Below are positions 1-5,496 of a DNA stretch of 7,864 bases, piece after piece (the stretch's first letter is position 1; every line of letters begins with the position of its first letter). Source of the stretch: Comamonadaceae bacterium (GTDB lineage Bacteria; Pseudomonadota; Gammaproteobacteria; Burkholderiales; Burkholderiaceae_C). The translations under genes and the position numbers were made by a program. Under the pieces are notes generated by a model, which saw nothing but the letters and a program-made list of their open reading frames with translations, made no database searches and was not told the origin of the DNA. The DNA is taken from NCBI GenBank assembly GCA_947463845.1, contig CANHUM010000074.1:1-7864 (forward strand), read 5' to 3'.

Positions 1-1
1 C

Positions 2-460
2 TGCGCCGAAGCGTTTGACATGGTCAGCGGCAAAACGATTGTGAGCGCCATCCAGCCCAACGCGGCTGAGCAGGCCCGTGTTGCCGCGCTCAACATGCTG
101 GGCCAAAAGGCTGTGCTCAAGGGCGTCACGCAAATCAACGTGCTCGACACATTGGGTTTGATCTCCACCAGTTTCGGCAACTGGGAAGGTGTGGCCGGTG
201 GCCAATCGGCCGTGTTGACCGACAAGGCTGCGGGCCGCCACCTGAGCCTGCAGTTCAAGGACGATGTGATGATCGGCTGCAACAGCGTGGGCTGGACCGA
301 ACATGTGGGCGTGATGCGTGGCCTGGTCGAAGGCCAGGTGCACCTGGGTGACTGGAAAGACCGCTTGCTGCACGACCCCACCCAACTGATGGATGCCTAC
401 CTGGATTGCGCACAGGGCCAGGGGCGATGGAGTGGTGCGCAGGATGCACGCCGCCGATGA
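2..460 (+). CDS. NAD(P)/FAD-dependent oxidoreductase, C-terminal part (5' end outside window)
   Basis: The reading frame is open from the left edge and ends with TGA at 458-460, giving 152 visible residues. It begins Cys-Ala-Glu-Ala-Phe-Asp, which looks like the end of the second FAD-binding motif (G-D-C-A-E) of the pyridine nucleotide-disulfide oxidoreductase fold. The stretch AIQPNAAEQARVAALNMLG follows; in NADH oxidases and rubredoxin reductases an equivalent segment packs against the flavin. The remaining ~100 residues form the C-terminal domain. Expected role: cytoplasmic flavoprotein passing electrons between NAD(P)H and a partner protein. The next gene, MoaD-like, starts 15 bases downstream. 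That pairing resembles the flavin subunit (AorC type) of tungsten aldehyde oxidoreductase operons, but the catalytic subunit is not in view. Family assignment is fairly sure; the partner and substrate are inference. Confidence 0.8.
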   Translation, partial: CAEAFDMVSGKTIVSAIQPNAAEQARVAALNMLGQKAVLKGVTQINVLDTLGLISTSFGNWEGVAGGQSAVLTDKAAGRHLSLQFKDDVMIGCNSVGWTEHVGVMRGLVEGQVHLGDWKDRLLHDPTQLMDAYLDCAQGQGRWSGAQDARRR

Positions 461-475
461 AGTGACAATCTGCGC

Positions 476-730
476 ATGAACATCACTTTCAAACTGTTTG
501 CCACGCTGACCGACTACTTGCCTGCCGAGGCCCGGCGCAGCAACCAGGTCGTGCTGGATGTGGCGCAGGACACCCCCATCAACCAGATCATCGAGCCCTT
601 TGGCATGCCGCCAAAACTCGTGCATTTGGTACTGGTCAACGGCAAATACATCAAGCCCGAAGATCGGGACACCACCACCTTGGTCGATGGTGATGTGCTG
701 GCCATCTGGCCGCCCGTGGCAGGGGGCTGA
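476..730 (+). CDS. MoaD/ThiS family ubiquitin-like sulfur carrier protein
   Basis: An 84-residue protein, the usual size for MoaD/ThiS beta-grasp sulfur carriers. Visible features are the N-terminal strand MNITFKLFATL, the central HLVLVNGKYI (residues 50-59), and the tail LVDGDVLAIWPPVAGG (69-84) ending in the diagnostic Gly-Gly. In this family the terminal glycine is adenylated by a MoeB/ThiF-type E1 enzyme and converted to a thiocarboxylate that donates sulfur. MoaD homologues use it to build the dithiolene of molybdopterin, which carries Mo or W. It lies 15 bases after the flavoprotein gene, and the next gene starts 8 bases after its stop, so it is very likely operonic. A dedicated MoaD-like protein beside a redox enzyme suggests cofactor supply for that enzyme, possibly a tungsten AOR. 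ThiS (thiamine) is less likely because no thi gene is nearby. No strong Shine-Dalgarno precedes the ATG. Confidence 0.9.
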   Translation: MNITFKLFATLTDYLPAEARRSNQVVLDVAQDTPINQIIEPFGMPPKLVHLVLVNGKYIKPEDRDTTTLVDGDVLAIWPPVAGG

Positions 731-738
731 GCCAAGGC

Positions 739-1038
739 ATGCAATCGAGTTACGCCGAAGAATTTCAGCGCGACATGGGCTGTACCGAGGCCGAATGGCT
801 GGGCTGGTTGCCCTCCGCCATGGGCGACTGCCCTTGGCAACAATCTGGCAGCACAGCCATGGCCACCATTGGACCCGGCCGCTTGTGTCTGCACTGGCAT
901 GTCATGCCGCCCCGCGTCATCGCGCTCATGCGCATGCCGGTATTGCGGGTGAATTTTGCGATGGAGGGGCTGGATGCCGATCAGCGCTACACCTTCATGA
1001 AGCGTTTTGATCTGTACATGCAGCGCGGTGGTGGTTAA
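739..1038 (+). CDS. Small protein of unknown function, last gene of the MoaD-like operon
   Basis: A 99-residue protein that I do not recognise. It follows the MoaD-like gene by 8 bases in the same direction, so co-transcription is likely. It has no signal peptide and no clear membrane segment and should be cytoplasmic. Visible traits are three cysteines (C15 in DMGCTEAEW, C31 in GDCPW, C50 in RLCLHWH), two histidines framing a tryptophan (H52-W53-H54), a strand-rich centre (residues 48-75), and a basic/aromatic end (RYTFMKRFDLYMQRGGG) finishing in three glycines. Reading frame and spacing support a real gene: it fills the space up to the convergent crcB stop, and the competing frame at 558-1010 overlaps moaD. 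An internal ATG (codon 13) is a possible alternative start. By position it may help assemble or use the metal-pterin enzyme expected upstream; that is a guess from neighbourhood only. Confidence 0.75.
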   Translation: MQSSYAEEFQRDMGCTEAEWLGWLPSAMGDCPWQQSGSTAMATIGPGRLCLHWHVMPPRVIALMRMPVLRVNFAMEGLDADQRYTFMKRFDLYMQRGGG

Positions 1039-1042
1039 GCGC

Positions 1043-1432
1043 TCATCGCACCCACAGCAGACCTACCGTCTTGAGCCCCAGCAGCGTGAGGGCGAGTGAT
1101 CCGAACAGGTGCAGCGATGCCGTGCCGATCGCGAGCGCCCAACGACCTTGTTGCAGCATGGCCACCACTTCGGCCGAAAAGCTGGAAAACGTGGTCAACG
1201 CGCCCAAAAAACCCGTGACCAGCGCCAAGCGCCAGACCGGGTCGAGGTCGGGCAGCTGCTGGAAGACACCCACGCACACGCCCACCAGATAACCGCCGAT
1301 CAGGTTGGCCGCGAGCGTCCCCCAAGGTAACAGACCGGCACTGACATGGGTGGGGTTGAGCCACAGGCCCAGCTGCCAGCGCGAGAGCGCCCCCACACAA
1401 GCGCCCAGGCAAATGGCGATCACCGTGTGCAT
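1043..1432 (-). CDS. crcB: Fluoride ion channel CrcB (Fluc)
   Basis: A 129-residue, very hydrophobic protein with four predicted membrane helices, standard for single-gene Fluc channels. These assemble as antiparallel dual-topology homodimers in the inner membrane and export fluoride. Family signatures are GALSRW (residues 14-19), GTLAANLIGGYLVG (38-51, containing the pore asparagine N43), and GFLGALTTFSSFSAE (74-88), which holds the central sodium site region (G77-T80) and the phenylalanine box (F82, F85). The ATG is preceded by AAGGA about 8 bases upstream. The gene begins 33 bases after the rdgC stop in the same direction, so the two may share a transcript. No fluoride riboswitch fits in that gap. 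The stop lies 4 bases from the stop of the convergent 99-residue gene. Confidence 0.95.
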   Translation of the reverse strand: MHTVIAICLGACVGALSRWQLGLWLNPTHVSAGLLPWGTLAANLIGGYLVGVCVGVFQQLPDLDPVWRLALVTGFLGALTTFSSFSAEVVAMLQQGRWALAIGTASLHLFGSLALTLLGLKTVGLLWVR

Positions 1433-1465
1433 GGCGTGGGTCCTTTCAGGTGCGGCTTTTCTGAT

Positions 1466-2407
1466 TTAGAACGGGGCGCCTTGAGCGTCTTCTGCCGCAG
1501 CGCCCAGCGTCATCTCGCCACCCAGGGCTTCGATCAGGCTGTCGATCAGTGGCCCTAGCAAGCCGGTGGACAGAGCCACGTCAGCGTCAAAGCGGTCTTC
1601 GTTTTTATCGGTGCCTGATTCGTCCATCACACCGTCAAGGTACTGGACTTTTTTCAGTTGCAGGGTGTCGGTCAGCACAAAGGCTACGCGGCCATCCCAG
1701 CTGAGGGCCAGTTGGGTAGGCAGCTTGCCTTCGAGGACGTGTTTGCGCACATCGTCATTGGCCAGGTGGTGGCGGGTGAAGCGCACACTGGCTGCGTCTT
1801 CTCCGCTGGACTTGAGCACGGTTTCGCGCTCAACGGACAAGTCGGCGGGCCATTCATCGCTTGTGGGTGCCAACAGCCATTGCGTCATCGCCGCCTGGGG
1901 CGAAGTCTCGGTCTGGATCAAGGACACCGACAGGCCACCCATCACCTTCATCAGCGCCGACATCACTTCGTCAGCCTTGCCTTGGCTGCCCGCGTTCAGC
2001 ACCAGGCGGCGCTTGTCCAGGTCGATCCACACCAGCACGGTGGATTGACGGGCAAAAGCCTGAGGCAGCAGCGACAGCAGCACGTCGTCCATCAGGTCGC
2101 GTTTTTCTTTTTTGCCGGGTCTGCGGCCCGTGGCCGCTTCGATTTCGGCGATGCGTTCGTCGGCCTTGCGTCGCACCACGTTGCCGGGCACGGCTTTGGA
2201 TTCGATCATGAGCTTCATGATCCACTGACCAGCCACGGATTCAACCAGGGGGCCATGAGCCTCACCCCGAGGGGGTACCCAGCCAATCGACTTGTCCTGG
2301 CTGGCGCCACATTCCACAAATTGCATCGGCTCCAGCGCCGCTTGTACATCGGCCAGTGTGGGCGCAAAGCCCTCGCCGATGCGGTAAACCATCACATTCT
2401 TGAACAC
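1466..2407 (-). CDS. rdgC: Recombination-associated protein RdgC
   Basis: A 313-residue protein, close to the ~300 of E. coli RdgC. It opens with MFKNVMVYRIG, matching the family start, and carries the strongly conserved block at residues 77-130 (IAEIEAATGR, then DDVLLSLLPQAFAR, then VLVWID). RdgC dimers form rings around double-stranded DNA without sequence specificity. They restrain RecA filament formation and matter for replication-fork repair; in Neisseria RdgC affects pilin variation. The start is a GTG at 2405-2407, chosen because the N-terminus fits the family and TAAGGA sits 5 bases upstream. crcB follows 33 bases downstream. A 10-bp hairpin lies 25 bases before the start, between rdgC and dctM. 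Role in this organism is by homology. Confidence 0.95.
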   Translation of the reverse strand: MFKNVMVYRIGEGFAPTLADVQAALEPMQFVECGASQDKSIGWVPPRGEAHGPLVESVAGQWIMKLMIESKAVPGNVVRRKADERIAEIEAATGRRPGKKEKRDLMDDVLLSLLPQAFARQSTVLVWIDLDKRRLVLNAGSQGKADEVMSALMKVMGGLSVSLIQTETSPQAAMTQWLLAPTSDEWPADLSVERETVLKSSGEDAASVRFTRHHLANDDVRKHVLEGKLPTQLALSWDGRVAFVLTDTLQLKKVQYLDGVMDESGTDKNEDRFDADVALSTGLLGPLIDSLIEALGGEMTLGAAAEDAQGAPF

Positions 2408-2412
2408 AGTAT

Positions 2413-2418
2413 TCCTTA
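2413..2418 (-). promoter_or_regulatory. Ribosome binding site deciding the GTG start of rdgC
   Basis: On the minus strand TAAGGA lies 5 bases before the GTG at 2405-2407. There is no in-frame ATG at the family-typical N-terminus, so this site supports the GTG as the real start. Confidence 0.7.
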
Positions 2419-2432
2419 TCGTCCCAAACGAA

Positions 2433-2457
2433 CAACCCGTCCTCTGGGGACGGGTTG
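2433..2457 (-). terminator. Strong hairpin between dctM and rdgC, candidate terminator or leader structure
   Basis: CAACCCGTCC (2433-2442) and GGACGGGTTG (2448-2457) are perfect reverse complements around a 5-base loop, giving a 10-bp GC-rich stem. In the minus-strand sense it begins 29 bases after the dctM stop and is followed by TTCGTTTG, a short imperfect T-rich stretch. This suits an intrinsic terminator ending the dctPQM transcript. The plus side lacks a T-run. The T-tract is weak and rdgC starts only 25 bases later, so a structured rdgC 5' leader or an attenuator is also possible. Confidence 0.55.
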
Positions 2458-2486
2458 AATCATAGGGGATGAATCAAGCCTGACGG

Positions 2487-3788
2487 TCAGAGTTTCATCT
2501 GAGTGGGCAACCAAGTCACGATGCTGGGCACAAAATAAATCAGCAGCACGGCGCCGACCATCAGGAAGAACATGGGCATGGAGACGCGGGCGATGTAGGG
2601 CAGTTGTTTACCGGTCATGCCTTGCAGCACAAACAGGTTGAAGCCCACCGGCGGGGTGATTTGCGCCATCTCCACCACAAACACGATAAAGATGCCAAAC
2701 CAGATCGGATCGATGCCCGCTTTCTGGATTGTGGGCATCAACACGCCCATGGTCAGCACCACCATGGAGATGCCGTCCAGAAAACAACCCAGTAGAATGA
2801 AAAAAACCATCAGCGACATGATCAGCGCAAACGGGCTCAGGCCCAGACCGCCAATCCATTCCGCCAAATGGCGAGGCAGACCGATGTAGCCCATGGACAA
2901 GGTCAGGAAGGCGGCGCCTGCCAGGATCAGGGCGATCATGCAGTACAGGCGTGTGGCTCCCATCAAGGCGTCCTTGAACACCGCCCAGCTCATGGTGCCC
3001 TGTAAGGCCGACAGCACCAAAGCCCCGACCACGCCCACTGCCGCCGCTTCGGTGGCGGTGGCCAAACCGGTGTAAATGGAGCCCAGTACTGCGGCAATCA
3101 ACAGGACCACTGGGATCAGGCTGCTGGAAGCCTGCAATTTCTGCATGAAACTCATGGGTGCGTCTCGCGGCGGGATTTGGTCCGGATGCCGCAGCGACCA
3201 GACAACGATGTAGCCCGAGAAAAGTACGGCCAACAAGAGTCCTGGCAAGACGCCGGCGATGAAGAGCTGGGCAATCGACACATCGGCTGCGACGCCGTAA
3301 ACGATCATGATGATGGACGGCGGGATCAACAGACCCAGGGTGCCGGATCCGGACAAGGTGCCAATCACCATGTCTTGGGGGTAGCCGCGTTTTTTCAGTT
3401 CGGGCAGTGTCATCTTGCCGATCGTGGCGCAGGTGGCCGCGCTCGAGCCAGACACGGCCGCAAAAATGGCACAGCCCACCACATTGGTGTGCAGCAAGCG
3501 TCCGGGCAGGGCCTGCATCCAGGGCGCCAGGCCTTTGAACATATCCTGACTAAGGCGTGTGCGAAACAGAATCTCACCCATCCAGATGAACAGGGGCAGG
3601 GCGGTGAGCGTCCAGCTCGATGCCGAGCCCCAGATCGTCACGGCCATAGCGTCCCCGGCAGGTCTGGCGGAAAACATTTGCATGCCCACCCACGCCACGC
3701 CCGAAAGCGTGAGGCCAATCCACACGCCACTGCCCAAAATCAGAAACAAAGTCAGGACCAGCAGCCCTGTGATCATCAAGTCATTCAT
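2487..3788 (-). CDS. dctM: TRAP transporter large permease subunit, DctM family
   Basis: A 433-residue polytopic inner-membrane protein, the usual size for DctM (about 12 helices, ion-transporter superfamily). It is the ion-coupled transport subunit that accepts substrate from the periplasmic DctP protein. Family signatures: AVSGSSAAT (residues 111-119), GSGTLGLLIPPS (148-159), GLATATEAAAVGV (241-253), GCFLDG (334-339) and ITPPVGFNLFVL (377-388). The ATG lies 6 bases after the dctQ stop, so translation is probably coupled. It is the last gene of the dctP-dctQ-dctM operon and is followed by a hairpin. No odd truncation or insertion is visible. The substrate cannot be read from DctM itself; the linked oxoprolinase gene points to 5-oxoproline or a similar small carboxylate. 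Confidence 0.96.
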   Translation of the reverse strand: MNDLMITGLLVLTLFLILGSGVWIGLTLSGVAWVGMQMFSARPAGDAMAVTIWGSASSWTLTALPLFIWMGEILFRTRLSQDMFKGLAPWMQALPGRLLHTNVVGCAIFAAVSGSSAATCATIGKMTLPELKKRGYPQDMVIGTLSGSGTLGLLIPPSIIMIVYGVAADVSIAQLFIAGVLPGLLLAVLFSGYIVVWSLRHPDQIPPRDAPMSFMQKLQASSSLIPVVLLIAAVLGSIYTGLATATEAAAVGVVGALVLSALQGTMSWAVFKDALMGATRLYCMIALILAGAAFLTLSMGYIGLPRHLAEWIGGLGLSPFALIMSLMVFFILLGCFLDGISMVVLTMGVLMPTIQKAGIDPIWFGIFIVFVVEMAQITPPVGFNLFVLQGMTGKQLPYIARVSMPMFFLMVGAVLLIYFVPSIVTWLPTQMKL

Positions 3789-3794
3789 GGCCGT

Positions 3795-4304
3795 TCATTC
3801 GTTGCGCAGCATCTCGCCGCTTTCAGGGGCTGCCCTTTTTCCCCTGATTTCCAGCAACAGCTCATCCACAAAGGCCAGCGCAAAAATCACGGTGCCCAGG
3901 GCCATGACCAACTGCGGAATCCACAGGGGGGTGGCGTCATTGCCGGTGGAAATGTCGTGAAACTCGATGGATTGCCAAACGAGCCTGCAGCTGTAGAAGG
4001 CAAACAAACCGGCCAGGGCACTGGCCAGCACCAGGCTGAAAACTTCCACCCCTCGGCGGGCTTGGCCCTTGAACAAGCCCAGGACCAGGGTGACGCGGAT
4101 GTGTTCACCCCGCTTCAGGGTATGGGCCAGCGCCAGAAAGCCAGCCCCGGCCATCAGGTAGCCAGCATAGGCGTCTGTGCCGGGAACATGAAAGTGGAGT
4201 TGGCGACTGACGATGGACAACAGCACCATGAAGAGCAAGCCACACATGCACAGCGCCGCCAAGGTGGCGGTGCTGGCATAAAGGGCGTTCAACAGGCGGC
4301 GCAT
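3795..4304 (-). CDS. dctQ: TRAP transporter small permease subunit, DctQ family
   Basis: A 169-residue membrane protein with four hydrophobic helices (about residues 10-33, 45-65, 88-108, 128-150), as expected for DctQ. It pairs with DctM in the inner membrane and helps dock the substrate-loaded binding protein. Typical motifs are GAGFLALAHTLKRGEHIRVTL split as GAGFLALAHTL (53-63) plus KRGEHIRV (64-71), and TPLWIPQLVMALG (125-137). The ATG at 4302-4304 is 4 bases after the dctP stop, and its own stop is 6 bases before dctM, so the three genes are a tight operon with likely translational coupling. Confidence 0.95.
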   Translation of the reverse strand: MRRLLNALYASTATLAALCMCGLLFMVLLSIVSRQLHFHVPGTDAYAGYLMAGAGFLALAHTLKRGEHIRVTLVLGLFKGQARRGVEVFSLVLASALAGLFAFYSCRLVWQSIEFHDISTGNDATPLWIPQLVMALGTVIFALAFVDELLLEIRGKRAAPESGEMLRNE

Positions 4305-4308
4305 CGGG

Positions 4309-5283
4309 TCAGCGGTTGAAGGCGTCCACGATGGCCTTGCCTTCAGCGCCCGACCTGTCGAGCCACTCCTTCATGATGGTGTCGCCCACCTTTTTCATGT
4401 CAGCCTTGAGTTGGGCAGAAGGCGGTGCAATGGTCATGCCGTTGGCCTTGAGGACTTCCAGGGTGCTGGTGTTCACTTTGCGTGACTCTGCCCAACCTCG
4501 GATTTCGGCATCGGCAGCGGCTTTGAGCAAAGCATCTTGGGTAGGCTTGTCCAGAGCGTCAAAGGCCTTCCTGTTGGCGATCACCGCATTTTTGGGCAGC
4601 CAGGCTTGCACGTCGTAGTAGAACTTGAGGTGCTCGAACAGCTTGCTGTCCACGCCCGTAGCGCCCGAAGTCATGGTCGACTCGACCACGCCTGTGGCCA
4701 AGGCCTGCGAGAATTCGGCCGCCTGCACGGTCACAGGTTGTGCGCCGATCAGTTCAGCGATCCTGGCGGTGGTGGGGCTGTAGGCACGCCACTTGATCCC
4801 TTTCAAATCGGCGACGCTGTTGATCGGCCTTTTGCTGTAAATGCCTTGTGGTGGCCAGGCCACCGAGTACAACAACATCATGCCTTGTTCGGCAAGCTTC
4901 TTTTCCAGCAGAGGTTTTTGGGCTCTGTAGAGCTTCATGGCTTCGTCGTAGCTGTCGGCCAAAAAGGGCAGGCCATCCACCCCAAAGGGTTGCCATTCAT
5001 TTTGGAAGTTGACCAGCAAGATCTCGCCCAGCTGTGCCTGACCGCCTTGAACTGCACGCTTGATTTCCGGGGCCTTAAACAGGGAGGCGTTGGCATGCAC
5101 CGTGATTCTCAGTTTGCCCCCGGTGGCCTTGTCCACATCAGCCGCAAACTGGGTCATGTTGACCGAATGGAAGTTGGTGGCAGGATAAGCGGCAGGCAGA
5201 TCCCATCGGGTCTGGGCCGAGACAAAACCGGAAACAGCGAGCAGGCCAGCCAGCAGGCTGAGGTGAAGGGCGCGACGTTGCAT
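4309..5283 (-). CDS. dctP: TRAP transporter periplasmic solute-binding protein, DctP family
   Basis: A 324-residue extracytoplasmic receptor. A Sec signal peptide (MQRR, hydrophobic stretch 6-20, likely cleavage after VSA at residue 23) precedes the mature TRWDLPAAYPATNFHS. Family features are VQGGQAQLGEI (79-88), LPFLADSYDEA (105-115), KGIKWRAYSP (161-170) with R166 at the position of the conserved carboxylate-binding arginine, and EFSQALATGVVESTM (190-204). The ATG at 5281-5283 is chosen over an upstream in-frame ATG at 5431-5433 because it has AGGAG 5 bases upstream and gives a clean signal peptide. The longer form would bury the signal peptide under about 50 non-homologous-looking residues. 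The gene is divergent from marR and 5-oxoprolinase. Bordetella pertussis DctP6/DctP7 bind pyroglutamate, so that ligand is plausible here but not shown. Confidence 0.95.
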   Translation of the reverse strand: MQRRALHLSLLAGLLAVSGFVSAQTRWDLPAAYPATNFHSVNMTQFAADVDKATGGKLRITVHANASLFKAPEIKRAVQGGQAQLGEILLVNFQNEWQPFGVDGLPFLADSYDEAMKLYRAQKPLLEKKLAEQGMMLLYSVAWPPQGIYSKRPINSVADLKGIKWRAYSPTTARIAELIGAQPVTVQAAEFSQALATGVVESTMTSGATGVDSKLFEHLKFYYDVQAWLPKNAVIANRKAFDALDKPTQDALLKAAADAEIRGWAESRKVNTSTLEVLKANGMTIAPPSAQLKADMKKVGDTIMKEWLDRSGAEGKAIVDAFNR

Positions 5284-5288
5284 GGGAA

Positions 5289-5293
5289 CTCCT
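5289..5293 (-). promoter_or_regulatory. Ribosome binding site deciding the dctP start
   Basis: AGGAG on the minus strand sits 5 bases before the ATG at 5281-5283. It fixes the dctP start immediately before the signal peptide and argues against the longer in-frame extension beginning at 5433. Confidence 0.85.
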
Positions 5294-5427
5294 GTGAAAG
5301 ATGGAATGAAGGGTTCACTGGGCAGTGCAGGAAAGGTGCCCGCGCTGTGCGTGCATCGGGTGCATCTGTCAGGAACCCACTGTAGGCATGACGGCGGCAA
5401 TCTGTGATCAGTGTTTTCCCTTAACGT

Positions 5428-5449
5428 CAACAAATTGTTGGCAAATTGT
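5428..5449. promoter_or_regulatory. Candidate operator: inverted repeat plus helically phased direct repeat
   Basis: CAACAAATTGTTG (5428-5440) is a perfect inverted repeat with 6-base arms around a central A. Within and beyond it, CAAATTGT occurs twice (5431-5438 and 5442-5449), 11 bases apart, about one helical turn. It overlaps the putative -35 of the regulator gene and adjoins the possible dctP -35. A MarR-type dimer could bind here and control both directions. This is sequence pattern only. Confidence 0.45.
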
Positions 5450-5467
5450 CGGTATCAGGCATAGACT
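5438..5467 (+). promoter_or_regulatory. Possible sigma-70 promoter for the MarR-like gene
   Basis: TTGGCA (5438-5443) matches the -35 consensus at 5 of 6 positions. TAGACT (5462-5467) matches the -10 at 4 of 6, with an 18-base spacer. The start point would be near 5474, giving a leader of about 23 bases before the ATG at 5497. The -35 overlaps the candidate operator, consistent with autorepression. The -10 is weak, so the call is tentative. Confidence 0.3.
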
Positions 5468-5476
5468 TTCTCAACT

Positions 5477-5488
5477 TCAAGGCCTTGA
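5477..5488. promoter_or_regulatory. 12-bp perfect palindrome just upstream of the MarR-like start codon
   Basis: TCAAGGCCTTGA is self-complementary over all 12 bases and lies between the putative transcription start and the ATG at 5497. It is followed by the overlapping 8-base palindrome TGACGTCA (5486-5493). It could be a second operator half of an autoregulatory site. It also includes AAGG, the only Shine-Dalgarno-like bases, which are rather far (14 bases) from the ATG. Confidence 0.35.
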
Positions 5489-5496
5489 CGTCATCT

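Larger units (their letters stand above)
5284..5496. promoter_or_regulatory. Divergent regulatory region between dctP and the MarR-like gene
   Basis: A 213-base intergenic region, the longest without a credible gene in the window, must hold promoters for both the dctPQM arm (left) and the regulator-oxoprolinase arm (right). The marR-proximal third is A/T-richer and contains a 13-base inverted repeat, an 11-base-spaced direct repeat, a 12-base palindrome and TGACGTCA. The dctP-proximal part would be a leader of about 100 bases or more. It contains the direct repeat GTGCATC (5351-5357 and 5360-5366) and a short inverted repeat CACTG-GG-CAGTG (5316-5327). On the minus strand TTGACG (5425-5430) could be a -35 box for dctP, but I see no convincing -10 at the right distance. 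Confidence 0.7.

Noticed and set aside
558..1010. Plus-strand frame of 150 codons overlapping the MoaD-like gene and the 99-residue gene
   Set aside because: It is out of frame with the clear MoaD-like protein and has Trp/Pro/Arg-rich, non-domain-like composition.
1433..1465. Fluoride riboswitch upstream of crcB
   Set aside because: The 33-base gap is too short to hold the ~50-base aptamer pseudoknot, and I see no matching motif.
1658..2458. Plus-strand reading frame (266 codons) antisense to rdgC
   Set aside because: Shadow of the conserved rdgC frame; the His/Gly/Gln-rich product has no domain.
3177..4319. Long plus-strand reading frame (380 codons) across dctM and dctQ
   Set aside because: It is antisense to two well-recognised TRAP genes. 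Its translation is Gln/His/Gly-rich with no recognisable domain, typical of a GC-rich shadow frame.
4537..5385. Plus-strand reading frame (282 codons) antisense to dctP
   Set aside because: It covers the dctP coding sequence on the opposite strand and has low-complexity composition and no family resemblance.
5284..5433. N-terminal extension of dctP to an ATG at 5433
   Set aside because: It would bury the signal peptide, lacks a good ribosome binding site, and the extra ~50 residues look like translated intergenic DNA. AGGAG before 5283 supports the shorter form.
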